This document shows, piece after piece, positions 1-9,703 of a stretch of 64,000 nucleotides of DNA. The DNA is from Bradyrhizobium monzae (GTDB lineage Bacteria > Pseudomonadota > Alphaproteobacteria > Rhizobiales > Xanthobacteraceae), in assembly GCF_021458635.1 (NCBI RefSeq), contig NZ_JAIRDQ010000003.1, positions 496,001-560,000 of the forward strand. Direction: 5' to 3'. The notes beneath the pieces are model-generated. The model was not told the DNA's origin, made no database searches, and saw nothing but the letters and a program-made list of their open reading frames with translations. The position numbers and the translations under genes are program-made. Within the stretch, counting starts at the first letter, position 1. Every line of letters starts with the position of its first letter.

Positions 1-92
1 GCGAGCTGGCCTGCCTCGACGAAGGCGCCGCGACCGCCTGCTAAGGCCGGGTCACGCCGGACATCCAGCGCACCACCCCGCGGACGCTAACG

Positions 93-533
93 GTGTGGGA
101 CCACGACAAGCAGCGCTGGACCAACCCGAACGCCGTCGACCTCGCCGTCGATTCCGGGCTCGGCGTGATCATGGTCCGGCCCGACATGATGCGTTACGAG
201 AAAGAGGCCGTGCTGCTCCACGAGATGCTGCACGCCTATCACGCGCGGCTGCTGCCGGACGGCTACGCCAACAAGGGCGTGATCAGCTATTACGCCTATG
301 CCAAATCCAAGGATTTCCTGCCCAAGGAAGCCTATGCGCTGAAGAACCACATGGAGTTCTTTGCGGTGACCGCCAGCATCTTCCTGGCCGGCAAGAGCGA
401 ATTCCACGATCCCAAGACCCGCGAAGCGCTCAAGGAGAAAATGCCGGACTATTACAAATATCTGGTCGGCGTGTTCGGCTTCGACCCCGATCCGGCAGCA
501 AGCTCGAGCGGACCGGTCGCCTCGCTGAAATAA
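93..533 (+). CDS. Putative HExxH metallopeptidase-like protein, possibly 5'-truncated
   Basis: I do not recognise a named family. The 146-residue product has a zincin-type HEMLHAYH motif near residue 43 and a downstream HMEFFA stretch whose Glu could be a third zinc ligand, so a zinc-dependent peptidase fold is plausible. The only start after the in-frame TAA at 42-44 is GTG 93, and it has no recognisable ribosome-binding site. The same reading frame is open from position 3 up to that TAA, encoding a short tail ending in ATAC. Two readings are possible: the upstream piece is the end of a preceding gene, or a single longer gene has been interrupted by the TAA. No signal peptide is visible in the part seen. 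A strong hairpin terminator follows. The coding call is fairly sure; the function is tentative. Confidence 0.6.
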   Translation: MWDHDKQRWTNPNAVDLAVDSGLGVIMVRPDMMRYEKEAVLLHEMLHAYHARLLPDGYANKGVISYYAYAKSKDFLPKEAYALKNHMEFFAVTASIFLAGKSEFHDPKTREALKEKMPDYYKYLVGVFGFDPDPAASSSGPVASLK

Positions 534-568
534 GACCGACACGGCGCACCTCGCGCCCAGCCAATGCC

Positions 569-595
569 AAAAGCCGCGCGACATGCGCGGCTTTT
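569..595 (+). terminator. Rho-independent terminator
   Basis: A near-perfect inverted repeat (AAAAGCCGCGC / GCGCGGCTTTT, 5-base loop) ends in a T-run. It lies 36 bp after the stop at 533 and before the next plus-strand gene. Confidence 0.75.
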
Positions 596-709
596 CTGCT
601 TTGGGTGCCGGAAGCTGCGGATGACGCCCGGGCGGGAATTGCCAAGGCGGGGCCCGATCTGCATAGTCCCGCCGCATCGATTGGGACTGTTTCGAAGAGG
701 ATAGAAGAC

Positions 710-1078
710 ATGGCGGACGCCGACCTGGATGTCGTGATCCGGCAACTGGCCAGACAGCTGCAGACGGGCCTGATGACCCGCGCCAAGGAGCGGCGGGATC
801 GCTTCAGCGGCCTTGCGGCCAAGGCCAAGGGCAAGGAGACCGGCGCCCGCTTCAAGATGATGGCCAAGGCCACCATGGAGCAAGCCACCGCCGCCGCAAA
901 GCGCCTCCAGATGTCCGCCGACAACGTCGCCGACAGCTACGCCCGCGCCATGCGGCTCGCCGCCAGCACGCCTGTCGAGGCGAAGGCGGAGAAGCCGGCC
1001 AAGGAAAAGCCGGTGAAGGACAAGCCGGCGAAGAAGGCCGCGAAGGCGAAGAAGGCCAAAGCCAAGAAAGCGAAGTAG
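710..1078 (+). CDS. Small protein with Lys/Ala-rich histone-like tail
   Basis: This encodes 122 residues starting at ATG 710, with a purine-rich GAAGAGG upstream. The first 90 residues are predicted helical with many Ala, Lys and Arg. The last 30 are an almost pure Ala/Lys/Pro tail with KAKKAK-type repeats, as in histone H1-like bacterial proteins and in the C-terminal tails of some alphaproteobacterial DNA-binding or phasin-like proteins. No catalytic motif or signal peptide is visible. The basic tail suggests nucleic-acid or polyanion binding, which is inference. The upstream part of the same open frame (95-709) is a shadow of the previous gene and is excluded. Confidence 0.7.
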   Translation: MADADLDVVIRQLARQLQTGLMTRAKERRDRFSGLAAKAKGKETGARFKMMAKATMEQATAAAKRLQMSADNVADSYARAMRLAASTPVEAKAEKPAKEKPVKDKPAKKAAKAKKAKAKKAK

Positions 1079-1084
1079 TCCCTC

Positions 1085-1726
1085 TCATCGCCGCGGTGTG
1101 GAGACCTGGGTCGGCTCGCCGTGTGCAACTTCGGCGAGCTTTGCGCGCGCGGCATCGCGTATGCGGGCGTCCTTGCCCGGCGGCAGCACAACGGCAGCTT
1201 CGAAATCTGCACGGGCATCGTCGGCCTGGCCGCGGGCGAGGAATGCGAGGCCGCGGTCGAGGCGGGCCCGCGCGTCCGTCGGGTCGAGGCGCACGGCCGT
1301 GCTGTAGCTCAAAATCGCGCGGTCGAGATCGCCCATGGCGGCGAGCGCGAGGCCGCGCTCGTGATAGGGCAGCGCGGGCTTGGGATCGAGCGCGATCGCT
1401 TCGTCAAAATCGGCAATCGCAAGGCTCAGCTCACCGTTCTGACGGTACGCCTGCGCGCGGTCGCGATAGAGCGAGGCGCGGTTGGGATTAAGGTGGATGG
1501 CCTCGTTGAAATCGGCGATCGCCCGGCCGTTGTCGCCGTGGCGCAGCGCGATGCGTCCGCGCCCCTCATAGGCGAAGGCGATCAGGGAGCCGCGAAACGG
1601 CGAGAAGCCGATCACGGCCGAGCAGATGTCGGGCTCGTCCTCATCCCCACAATTCACGACCGTATGCGTGGACAGGCCAATGGCCACGCCCAGGACGATC
1701 AACAATGACACGGCAACTCTGGTCAT
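1085..1726 (-). CDS. Exported tetratricopeptide-repeat protein
   Basis: The product is a 213-residue TPR protein. I chose ATG 1726 because it begins an uncleaved-type signal or anchor sequence (MTRVAVSLLIVLGVAIGL); the frame stays open upstream to 1921, but that part lacks coding character. After a short Cys-containing linker come at least four TPR units (residues about 45-180) with the usual pattern, such as AIADFNEAIHLNP, AIADFDEAIALDP and AILSYSTAVRLDP. TPRs mediate protein-protein contacts. Export implies an envelope role, but nothing indicates a partner. It is convergent with the Lys/Ala-tailed gene, leaving only six bases between their stops. Confidence 0.8.
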   Translation of the reverse strand: MTRVAVSLLIVLGVAIGLSTHTVVNCGDEDEPDICSAVIGFSPFRGSLIAFAYEGRGRIALRHGDNGRAIADFNEAIHLNPNRASLYRDRAQAYRQNGELSLAIADFDEAIALDPKPALPYHERGLALAAMGDLDRAILSYSTAVRLDPTDARARLDRGLAFLARGQADDARADFEAAVVLPPGKDARIRDAARAKLAEVAHGEPTQVSTPRR

Positions 1727-1860
1727 CTCGACGGCGACCGGCGACGGGCCGGCCACGCATCCCCTTTCGAAGGAACACTCTCGACGAGGTATTAACACCG
1801 GCCGGACCGGTCCTGTGTGCGCCAGGTCACTAAGCCAGGCAAAATCCGGCTGGTTCCGTA

Positions 1861-2817
1861 TCAGCCCCAAGGACCACGAGAAGGCCCATTTGACGGACCG
1901 CGCGACGACGAGCGGCCCCACGGGCCCTGCGGCGGATAGTTCTCGTTGGCGCCGACCGACGGCGCGGCTTGCGTGCCGAGCTCGGCCGCGAGTTGCTGGA
2001 GCGCCGCGATGCGGTTCTGCGTCGAGGGATGGGTGGCGAAGAGACTGTCGACGCCATGGCCCGACAGCGGGTTGATGATGAACATGTGCGCGGTCGCGGG
2101 ATTTCGCTCGGCATCATAGTTCGGCACCTGATGCGCCGCGCTCTCGATCTTCACCAGCGCCGATGCCAACCACATCGGCTGGCCCGCGATGCGCGCGCCG
2201 AGATTGTCGGCGGCATATTCGCGGGTGCGGCTGATCGCCATCTGCACCAGCATCGCAGCCAGCGGTGCCAGGATCATCATCAGGATCGAGCCGACGATGC
2301 CGGGGCCGTTGTTGTCGCGGTTGCCGCCGAAGAACATGCCGAACTGCGCCAGCATAGAGATCGCACCGGCGATGGTCGCGGTGATGGTCATCAGCAGCGT
2401 GTCGTGATTCCTGATATGTGCAAGCTCATGCGCGATCACGCCGGCGAGCTCCTCACGGCTGAGCTGGTTCATCAGGCCGACAGTGACGGCGACGGCGGCG
2501 TTCTCGGGATTGCGGCCTGTCGCGAACGCGTTGGGCTGCTGCTCGTCCATCACGAACACGCGCGGCATCGGCAGGCCGGCGCGGCCCGCAAGCTCGGCGA
2601 CGAGGCCGACCAGCTCCGGCGCGCTTTGACGGTCGACCTCATGGGCGCCGTACATCGACAGCACCGCGCGGTCAGAGTTCCAGTAGGCGAAGAGATTGGT
2701 CGCCGCAGCAATCACGAGCGCGATCATGGCGCCGGTGGCGCCGCCGATCAGGTAGCCCACGCCCATGAACAGGGCGGTGAGGCCTGCGAGAAGCATTGCG
2801 GTACGCAGATAGTTCAT
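1861..2817 (-). CDS. htpX: Zinc metalloprotease HtpX (M48)
   Basis: HtpX is an inner-membrane, zinc-dependent endopeptidase that degrades damaged membrane proteins together with FtsH. The product is 318 residues. Two N-terminal membrane segments (about 5-50) precede the catalytic [10 protein letters not shown] motif (HExxH near residue 130) and the distal Glu ligand in REYAAD (near 210); two further hydrophobic segments follow the HExxH. The C-terminus is an unusual Gly/Pro/Ser/Trp-rich tail of about 30 residues beyond the conserved domain. ATG 2817 has a GGAGACGG ribosome-binding site. In other bacteria htpX is induced by envelope stress or heat, but no operator is recognisable here. The frame runs upstream to 3600 antisense to the next gene; that part is not coding. 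Confidence 0.93.
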   Translation of the reverse strand: MNYLRTAMLLAGLTALFMGVGYLIGGATGAMIALVIAAATNLFAYWNSDRAVLSMYGAHEVDRQSAPELVGLVAELAGRAGLPMPRVFVMDEQQPNAFATGRNPENAAVAVTVGLMNQLSREELAGVIAHELAHIRNHDTLLMTITATIAGAISMLAQFGMFFGGNRDNNGPGIVGSILMMILAPLAAMLVQMAISRTREYAADNLGARIAGQPMWLASALVKIESAAHQVPNYDAERNPATAHMFIINPLSGHGVDSLFATHPSTQNRIAALQQLAAELGTQAAPSVGANENYPPQGPWGRSSSRGPSNGPSRGPWG

Positions 2818-3102
2818 GGCCGTCTCCAAAGCCGGCCATGGGCGAGCCTTTGGCCGGCGTCCTCGACGTATGAACGCCGCGAGCCGCTGCAAGGCTCGTG
2901 CGTCGCCGGGCCGCAGATAAGTCGGCCACCCGCCAGCCTTTCGTCCATCGCTAAAGCTTGACCGAGATTTGCGCAAAAACGCGCGCGGACACTTAGCAAC
3001 CTGGAAAGCGCAGCTTGGGCTTAATCCACAGTAACCGGGCACGCTGCGCGGCCCTTGCGCATTGACCGGTTCCATTGGCCTTCCGTCCGCAAGGTGACCG
3101 TC

Positions 3103-4449
3103 ATGGCAGACCGCTCGCGCGCCGCTTCCGTCGAACCCGGATCCGTTCCCTCGCCTCAAGACGCCAAGTCTGACGCGAAAGGCTTGCAGGACGGGCTGCA
3201 CGAGCAGCTGTTCGCCAATGATGAGCCCGGCCATGCGCCCGATGCGCAAACGTCGCAGGAGCCACCACGCCGTTGGCCGCGTCTGCGGCGCGGCGCCAAG
3301 ATCGCCATCGGGCTTGCCATCATCGCCGTGTTCGGCTGGCTGCCGCTGCGCGTGATCTGGGAAAATTCGAGCGTCGAGGCCGTGCTGAATTCCCGCCTCG
3401 TCACGCTGCGCACGCCGATCGGTGGCCGCGTGGCCGCCGTCCAACGCGTGACCGACCAGACCAAGCTGGATGCCGGAACCGTGGTCCTGCGCGTCGTGAA
3501 CTCGCGCAGCGATCGCACCCGGCTCGACGATCTCCGCCGGCAGAAATCGCGCCTGGAGAACGAACGGCCGAGCCTTGCCGCCAAGCTGGCCGCGGCCCAA
3601 TCAGCACAAAAAGATCTGGCGCGACAGGCCTCGCAATTCCGCGACGGGCGCGTGCTCCAGCTCGAAGCCCGCATCGCGGAGATCCAGACCTCGATCGAGG
3701 CGGCGGCGGCGCGGCGGGACGAAGCCAACGCCGCGGTCGAACGTGCGACGTCGCTGGCGAAATCCGGCAACGTCTCGACCGTGGAGCTGGCGCGGCTGAC
3801 GCGCGAGCTCTCGGTGTCACAGCAGACCGAGCTCGGGGCGCGCAAGCGGCTGGATGCAGCCAAGGTCGAGCTCGCCGCGGCCCAGAACGGCTCGTTCCTC
3901 GGCGACAGCTATAACGATCGGCCAAGCTCGGTGCAGCGCGAGGAGGAGATGCGCCAGCGTGCCGGCGACCTCGAGGCCGATCTTGCACGCACCGACACCG
4001 AGATTGCCTGGCTCGCCAACGAGATCATCGTCGAGGAAGTCCGCTTTGCCGATCTCTCCGAGGCCAACATCACGACGCCCGTCGCAGGCCGCGTCTGGGA
4101 AATGATGACATCACCCGGCGAGGACGTGCAGGCCGGGCAGCCGCTGCTCAAGGTGCTCGATTGCAGCGGCGCGGTGATCACCGCCAATGTCACCGAGAGC
4201 GTCTACAACCGCCTGCAGCTCGGTGACCGCGCCACCTTCGAGCCGAACGATGACGGCGCGCCGATCTCGGGCACAGTGGTCAATCTGACTGGGGCGGCCG
4301 GCGCGCCCGCAAATCTTGCCATCAATCCGGATGCGCTGAGCAAGGAGCCTTATCGCGTGACCGTGGCGCCTCGCGACTCCGCATCGCAGGCCTGCACCGT
4401 GGGGCGCACCGGCCGTGTCGTGTTCGCCAGGCACGAGAGCGCCTCGTGA
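3103..4449 (+). CDS. HlyD-type membrane-fusion protein of a polysaccharide synthase unit (BgsB-like)
   Basis: This is a periplasmic adaptor with one N-terminal membrane segment (residues about 75-95), a biotinyl-lipoyl half, a long coiled-coil hairpin (about 150-310, rich in Ala/Glu/Arg), and a second lipoyl/beta-barrel region with the [10 protein letters not shown] motif. It is 448 residues from ATG 3103, which has AAGGTG upstream; an alternative ATG-free extension to 3055 is possible but unsupported. The downstream synthase start overlaps its stop (TGATG), implying translational coupling. In Sinorhizobium meliloti the bgsBA operon pairs a membrane-fusion protein with a GT2 synthase to make and export mixed-linkage beta-glucan. 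The same order here suggests a related exopolysaccharide. The function is inferred from context; the family assignment is firm. Confidence 0.85.
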   Translation: MADRSRAASVEPGSVPSPQDAKSDAKGLQDGLHEQLFANDEPGHAPDAQTSQEPPRRWPRLRRGAKIAIGLAIIAVFGWLPLRVIWENSSVEAVLNSRLVTLRTPIGGRVAAVQRVTDQTKLDAGTVVLRVVNSRSDRTRLDDLRRQKSRLENERPSLAAKLAAAQSAQKDLARQASQFRDGRVLQLEARIAEIQTSIEAAAARRDEANAAVERATSLAKSGNVSTVELARLTRELSVSQQTELGARKRLDAAKVELAAAQNGSFLGDSYNDRPSSVQREEEMRQRAGDLEADLARTDTEIAWLANEIIVEEVRFADLSEANITTPVAGRVWEMMTSPGEDVQAGQPLLKVLDCSGAVITANVTESVYNRLQLGDRATFEPNDDGAPISGTVVNLTGAAGAPANLAINPDALSKEPYRVTVAPRDSASQACTVGRTGRVVFARHESAS

Positions 4450-6386
4450 TGCTGGCATTGACGCCCGGTCTGCTTGCGCTCGGCGCCTTCATGGCGATCG
4501 TGCCGCTGCTCAGGCTCGACAGCACGAAAGCGCGCTCGTTCCTCGCAATCGTGTCGCTGATCCTCTTGCTCCGCTATCTCCATTGGCGTGTCACGTCGAC
4601 GCTGCCGCCGCCCCATCTGACTGCGGATGCCGTGATTGGCTATCCCTTCATGCTACTGGAAGCGGCCTCGCTGGTCGCGGTCGCCCTGTCGCTGCTGTTC
4701 CTGAGCCGGACGATCGACCGCACCAAGACGGCGAGGAGCGACGGCCGCGCCACCGATCCCCGTGCGCCGTTGATCGACGTCTTCATCTGCACCTACAACG
4801 AAGAGCGGTCTATCCTCGAGCGCACCATCATCGGCGCGACCGGCATGGAATACGGCAACTACCGCGTCTGGGTGCTGGACGACGGCCGACGGCCGTGGCT
4901 GCGGCGCCTTTCGGGAGAGCTCAACTGCCACTATCTCACGCGACCCGACAACCACCACGCCAAGGCCGGCAACATCAACCATGCCCTCCGGCATGTCGGT
5001 GCGCTGCCGGAACGGCCGCACTTCGTCGCCATCCTCGACGCCGATTTTGTGCCGCGGCCCGACTTCCTCACGCGCACCATCTCGCTGATGGACAATCCGT
5101 CGGTCGGCGTGGTGCAGACGCCGCAGCACTTCATCAATCCCGATCCGATCCAGACCAATCTCGCTGCGACCGACGTCTGGCCCGACGAGCAGCGATTCTT
5201 CTTCGATATCCTGATGCCGGCAAAGGACGCCTGGGGCGTCGCCTTCTGTTGCGGCACCTCGTCTCTCATTCGCTACGCCGGACTGGTGCAGATTGGCGGC
5301 TTTCCTACCGACTCGGTGACGGAGGACTATCTCGTCACGCTGCGCCTGAAGGAATTCGGGCTCACCACAATCTATCTCAATGAGCGATTGACGATCGGGC
5401 TCGCACCGGAAGGGCTGAAGGAATACATCACCCAGCGCGCTCGCTGGTGCCTCGGCTTCATGCAGATCATCCGCGGCCGCAGCGGGCCGTTCTCGCAAAC
5501 GTCAAATCTCTCCTTCATCGATCGGCTCTCGCTGGTCGACGCCTTCATGAGCTGGTTCGCGGTCTACACATCGAAAGTCGCGGGTCTCGCGGTGCCCTGG
5601 CTGTTCCTGCTGTTCGGCATCAAGGCGGTGCAGGCGGATCTCACCGAGCTGTTGCGCTTCTTCCTGCCGTTCTATGTCTGGCACGGTCTCACCATGGCCT
5701 GGCTGTCGCGCGGCCGCTCGCTCGCGATGATGACGGATGTCTCGCAACTGATCGCCGCGCCCGCCGTACTCAAGGCCGTGGCAGCCGGACTGCTGAAGCC
5801 GAAGGGGCATAAATTCAAGGTCACGGCGAAAGGCGGCGACCGCGACAGGCGATTTGTCGAATGGCCGCTGCTGCGCCTCTATGGTAGTGCGCTTGCGATC
5901 ACGCTCGCGGCCATCGCCTATGCCTTCATCCTGCATCTGCGCGGCGAGAACATCGCCTATGGCGGACTGGCTCTGGCCTGGAGCCTCTACAACGCATTCA
6001 TCCTCACCGTGGTCTGCTTCGTCTGCATCGAGCAGCCGCGCAAGCGCAAGGCAGAGCGCTTCGATCGCAACGAAGCCATCCTGCTGCGCCAGAACGGCAA
6101 GTCGCATCTGGCACGGCTTGCCGACCTCTCCATCACCGGCGCGCGGCTGATCGATCCCGATCCACCGCTCCCCGGCAGCCCGATCGAATGCGGCATCTAC
6201 GGCCGATCGATCGCCGCGATCGTGGTGCGACGGACGGCGGATGGATTCGCGGTACGCTTCGAGGAAGGTATGGACACGCGCGTGCATGCCATCAGGGCGT
6301 TCTATGCCGGTGAATATGTGCGCGCCTATCGGGGTGTCAGGGCTCTGCCGGTCGGGAAAGCGCTGCTGGCGCGACTGTTTGGCTAG
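4449..6386 (+). CDS. Processive GT2 polysaccharide synthase with C-terminal PilZ domain (BcsA/BgsA-like)
   Basis: This is a 645-residue inner-membrane glycosyltransferase of the cellulose-synthase type. Two N-terminal membrane helices precede the GT-A domain (about 105-350), which carries the LDDG, LDAD, TEDYL and QRARW motifs (the D, DxD, TED and QxxRW series of processive synthases). More membrane helices follow, and then a PilZ domain (about 530-630) with RKAER (RxxxR) and DLSITG (DxSxxG), the c-di-GMP-binding motifs. No bcsB, bcsZ or bcsC is nearby; instead the gene is translationally coupled to a membrane-fusion protein, as in rhizobial bgsBA. Expected role: synthesis of an exported beta-glucan from a UDP-sugar, activated by c-di-GMP. 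The exact polymer cannot be read from the sequence. Confidence 0.88.
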   Translation: MLALTPGLLALGAFMAIVPLLRLDSTKARSFLAIVSLILLLRYLHWRVTSTLPPPHLTADAVIGYPFMLLEAASLVAVALSLLFLSRTIDRTKTARSDGRATDPRAPLIDVFICTYNEERSILERTIIGATGMEYGNYRVWVLDDGRRPWLRRLSGELNCHYLTRPDNHHAKAGNINHALRHVGALPERPHFVAILDADFVPRPDFLTRTISLMDNPSVGVVQTPQHFINPDPIQTNLAATDVWPDEQRFFFDILMPAKDAWGVAFCCGTSSLIRYAGLVQIGGFPTDSVTEDYLVTLRLKEFGLTTIYLNERLTIGLAPEGLKEYITQRARWCLGFMQIIRGRSGPFSQTSNLSFIDRLSLVDAFMSWFAVYTSKVAGLAVPWLFLLFGIKAVQADLTELLRFFLPFYVWHGLTMAWLSRGRSLAMMTDVSQLIAAPAVLKAVAAGLLKPKGHKFKVTAKGGDRDRRFVEWPLLRLYGSALAITLAAIAYAFILHLRGENIAYGGLALAWSLYNAFILTVVCFVCIEQPRKRKAERFDRNEAILLRQNGKSHLARLADLSITGARLIDPDPPLPGSPIECGIYGRSIAAIVVRRTADGFAVRFEEGMDTRVHAIRAFYAGEYVRAYRGVRALPVGKALLARLFG

Positions 6387-6492
6387 CTCGCATTCAGCGC
6401 GCCGGCATGGCATAGAAAGGATGGCCCGAGGCCGTCACTTCGCCTAGAATTGGATCGAATCCACGCCCGCCTCTCCCCCCGTCGGAACCCCT

Positions 6493-7794
6493 ATGGTCCA
6501 GACCCGATTTCTGATCTCGGCCGTCGCGCTCCTCGCCTGCACTGCCACCGCCTCCGCCCAGTTCCAAGCGCCCGTGCCCAAGGCTACGGCCCCCAAGGCC
6601 ACCGCTCCCTCACCGCGCGCGGCGTCGTGCCACAATGGGCAGAGCTTCGACCGCTTCCTCGCCGACGTGAAACAGCAGGCGGTTGCGGCCGGCGTGTCGC
6701 AGCGAACGATATCGGAGGCTGCGCCCTACCTCGTCTACGACCAAGGCATCGTCAATCGCGACCGCGGTCAGCGCGTGTTTGGCCAGCTCTTCACCGAATT
6801 TGCCGGCCGGATGGCCGCGCCCTATCGCATGCAGAACGGCCAGCAGCACATCAAGCAACACGCGGCGGCGTTCGCGCGGGCCGAGAAGGAATATGGCGTG
6901 CCGCCGGCGGTGATTGCCGCGTTCTGGGGCCTGGAGAGCGACTTCGGCGTCAACATGGGCAATCTGCCGACGCTGAAATCGCTGGTGTCGCTGGCCTATG
7001 ACTGCCGCCGTTCGGAAATGTTCGTGAACGAGACCATCGCCGCGCTGAAGATCATCGACCGCGGCGATCTCACACCCGACGAAATGATCGGCTCCTGGGC
7101 CGGCGAGCTCGGGCAGACACAGTTTCTGCCCGTGCACTACGTCAACTACGCCGTCGACTATGACGGCGACGGCCGGCGCGACCTCCTGCGCAGCGAGGAC
7201 GACGTGATCGGTTCGACCGCGAACTATATCGCCAACGGCTTGAAGTGGCGGCGCGGCGAACCTTGGCTGGAAGAGATCAAGGTGCCGCAAAACCTGCCAT
7301 GGGATCAGACCGACCTCAGCGTGCAGCTGCCGCGTTCGAAATGGGCGCAGTTCGGCGTTACCTACCCCGACGGCCGGCCGCTGCCGAACGATAATCTCGC
7401 CGCGTCGGTGCTGCTGCCGATGGGACGCAACGGTCCTGCCTTCATGGCCTATGCGAATTTCGCGGCCTATACCGAATGGAATAACTCGCTGATCTATTCG
7501 ACCACGGCGGGCTATCTCGCCTCACGCATTGCGGGCGCAGCGCCAATGCGTAGGCCGGCCGGACAGGTCGCGCAACTGCCGTTCAACGAGCTCAAGCAAT
7601 TGCAGCAATTGCTGGTCCAGGCCGGCTTCAATGTCGGCAAGGTCGACGGCGTGCTGGGCCAGCAGAGCCGCGCCGCCGTGAAGGCGATGCAGATCAAATA
7701 CGGCCTGCCTGCCGATTCCTGGCCGACCGCGGAGCTGCTCGCGCGCATGCGCGGCAGCACGGCACAGGCACAGCCCCAAGCGACGGTGCGGTAG
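6493..7794 (+). CDS. Lytic murein transglycosylase (MltB family) with peptidoglycan-binding domain
   Basis: The enzyme cleaves the MurNAc-GlcNAc bond of peptidoglycan to give 1,6-anhydroMurNAc ends. The product is 433 residues. A signal peptide ends near residue 22 (ATASA). The SLT_2/MltB catalytic domain (about 50-345) contains FWGLESDFG, in which Glu is the catalytic acid, and a GELGQTQFLP segment. A PG_binding_1 domain follows (about 360-425). No lipobox is present, so it is soluble periplasmic rather than a lipoprotein like E. coli MltB. It starts about 100 bp after the PilZ synthase on the same strand, but nothing shows it belongs to that operon. Confidence 0.92.
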   Translation: MVQTRFLISAVALLACTATASAQFQAPVPKATAPKATAPSPRAASCHNGQSFDRFLADVKQQAVAAGVSQRTISEAAPYLVYDQGIVNRDRGQRVFGQLFTEFAGRMAAPYRMQNGQQHIKQHAAAFARAEKEYGVPPAVIAAFWGLESDFGVNMGNLPTLKSLVSLAYDCRRSEMFVNETIAALKIIDRGDLTPDEMIGSWAGELGQTQFLPVHYVNYAVDYDGDGRRDLLRSEDDVIGSTANYIANGLKWRRGEPWLEEIKVPQNLPWDQTDLSVQLPRSKWAQFGVTYPDGRPLPNDNLAASVLLPMGRNGPAFMAYANFAAYTEWNNSLIYSTTAGYLASRIAGAAPMRRPAGQVAQLPFNELKQLQQLLVQAGFNVGKVDGVLGQQSRAAVKAMQIKYGLPADSWPTAELLARMRGSTAQAQPQATVR

Positions 7795-7903
7795 AATTTT
7801 CGCACCGCACAAGCCGTTTCGGCGATTGTATTATTCCATGACGCTCCCATGTGAGTGGCTCAGGTTTTCTCCTGAGATCTCCCACCATTGAAGCGAGCAT
7901 CAC

Positions 7904-8407
7904 ATGTCCTTCCACGACGCCGTCGTCCCCGCCTATCTGCAAATGCTGAACAGCCTGACCGGCCTGCTCACCAAGGCCGAGGCGCATTGTGCGGCCAAAA
8001 AGATCGACCCGAGCGTCCTGCTCGGCTCGCGCCTCTTCCCGGACATGCTGCCGCTGTCGAAGCAGATCCAGCTCGCCAGCGACTTCGCCGCCAAGGGCTG
8101 CGCCAGGCTGACCCATAGCGAGGTGCCTTCGATGCCCGACACGGAAAAGACCTTTGAGGAGCTGAAGCAGCGGCTCGCCAAGACGATCGACTACGTGAAA
8201 TCATACAAGCCGGAGCAGTTCGAAGGCGCCGACACCAAGGATGTGACCTTCCCGGCAGGCCCGGACCGCACCATGACGCTCAAGGGCCAGCAATTCTTCA
8301 GCGGAGTCTCGCTACCGAACTTCTATTTCCACGCCACGACTGCTCACGGCATCATGCGCCACAACGGCGTAGAGATCGGCAAGCGCGATTTCCTCGGCGC
8401 GAACTAA
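7904..8407 (+). CDS. DUF1993 family protein
   Basis: The product is a 167-residue soluble protein with no signal peptide. Its sequence fits the DUF1993 family (DinB-like helical bundles): an N-terminal YLQMLNSLTGLL helix, a LFPDMLPL segment, and the C-terminal signature NFYFHATTAHGIMRHNGVEIGKRDF written here only in parts (NFYFHATTAHGI, then RHNGVEIGKRDFLG). The biochemical function is unknown. Conserved His residues near the C-terminus could bind metal, as in DinB-fold proteins, but this is inference. It stands alone between the transglycosylase and the Old Yellow Enzyme. Confidence 0.85.
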   Translation: MSFHDAVVPAYLQMLNSLTGLLTKAEAHCAAKKIDPSVLLGSRLFPDMLPLSKQIQLASDFAAKGCARLTHSEVPSMPDTEKTFEELKQRLAKTIDYVKSYKPEQFEGADTKDVTFPAGPDRTMTLKGQQFFSGVSLPNFYFHATTAHGIMRHNGVEIGKRDFLGAN

Positions 8408-8586
8408 TTCGCGATATCGCGCGGCTGCGAGAGCGTAAATCCGCTGCCGTGGCCGAAATTGCGCATGATTTGTGCTGCGCGGGGCCTGCCGCGCAGCTCG
8501 CCTGCACTTTCCGTATGGCTCATCCCTTGCGCTGATTGTCGCAATGCACAAGTGTTCCAGACCTCTTAACTACTGGAAGCCCCCCA

Positions 8587-9687
8587 ATGAGCCGTCTGAC
8601 CAAATTGCTTGAGACTTATAAGCTCGGCCCGATCACGCTGGCGAACCGCCTCGTGATGGCGCCGTTGACGCGCAACCGCGCGGCGCCCGGCACCTTCGTC
8701 CCCTCTCCGCTCGCCGCCGACTATTATGGCCAGCGCGCCTCCGCGGGCCTGCTGATCACCGAAGCGAGCCAGGTCTCGCAGCAGGGCCAGGGCTATCAGG
8801 ACACGCCCGGCATCTATTCGAAGGACCAGGTCGCCGCCTGGCGCAAGATCAACGACAAGGTGCATGAGCGTGGCGGCAAGATCTTCATCCAGCTCTGGCA
8901 TGTCGGCCGTATCTCGCATGTCGACCTCCAGGCGGGCGGCGCAGCCCCGGTGGCACCGAGCGCGATCCGTGCCAAGGGCAAGACTTTCGTCAACGGCACC
9001 TTCGCCGACGTCTCCGAGCCGCGCGCGCTCGAACTCTCCGAAATTCCAGGCATCATCGACGACTTCAAGCGCGCCACGAAGAACGCGCTGGAGGCCGGCT
9101 TCGACGGCGTCGAGATCCACGGCGCCAACGGCTACCTGCTCGACCAGTTCGCCAGGGACGGCACCAACAAGCGTACCGACGCCTATGGCGGCTCCATCGA
9201 GAACCGCGCCAGGCTGATGCTGGAAGTCTCCAAGGCCGTCGTTGCCGAAGCCGGCGCCGAGCGCACCGGCATCCGCATCTCGCCGGTGACGCCCGCGAAT
9301 GACATCTCGGACTCCAATCCCCAGCCGCTGTTCGATCACATCGTCGATGGGCTGAACGCGCTGAAGCTCGTCTACATCCACGTCATCGAGGGCGCGACCG
9401 GCGGGCCGCGCGACATCGCGCCGTTCGACTACGCATCGCTGCGCAAGCGCTTCTCGGGCGCCTACATCGCCAACAACGGCTACGATTTCGATCTCGCGAC
9501 CAAGGTGCTGGACGCGAACGCTGCCGATTTGATTGCCTTCGGCAAGCCGTTCATCTCCAACCCCGACCTGGTCGAGCGGCTGAAGACGGGCGCGGCTCTG
9601 AACGATTGGGACAAGAACACGTTCTACGGCGGCGGTGCCAAGGGCTACACGGATTACCCGACGCTGGCGGCCGAGCCGGCGGAGTAA
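8587..9687 (+). CDS. Old Yellow Enzyme family NADH:flavin oxidoreductase (NemA-like alkene reductase)
   Basis: This is an FMN-dependent reductase of activated C=C bonds, nitro-compounds or N-ethylmaleimide. The 366-residue product is a TIM barrel with hallmark segments: NRLVMAPLTRNRA at residues about 20-32 (Thr near FMN), QLWHVGRISH (about 100), EIHGANGYLLDQF (His/Asn substrate-binding pair), NKRTDAYGGSIENRARL, and a C-terminal FGKPFISNPDL phosphate-binding loop. ATG 8587 has GGAAGC upstream; the open frame before it is not supported. Physiological substrates are usually electrophilic enals or xenobiotics. It is monocistronic, followed by a dispersed repeat and a terminator facing the glycerol operon. 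Confidence 0.93.
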   Translation: MSRLTKLLETYKLGPITLANRLVMAPLTRNRAAPGTFVPSPLAADYYGQRASAGLLITEASQVSQQGQGYQDTPGIYSKDQVAAWRKINDKVHERGGKIFIQLWHVGRISHVDLQAGGAAPVAPSAIRAKGKTFVNGTFADVSEPRALELSEIPGIIDDFKRATKNALEAGFDGVEIHGANGYLLDQFARDGTNKRTDAYGGSIENRARLMLEVSKAVVAEAGAERTGIRISPVTPANDISDSNPQPLFDHIVDGLNALKLVYIHVIEGATGGPRDIAPFDYASLRKRFSGAYIANNGYDFDLATKVLDANAADLIAFGKPFISNPDLVERLKTGAALNDWDKNTFYGGGAKGYTDYPTLAAEPAE

Positions 9688-9703
9688 ATTCCGCTCCGTC
9701 CTC

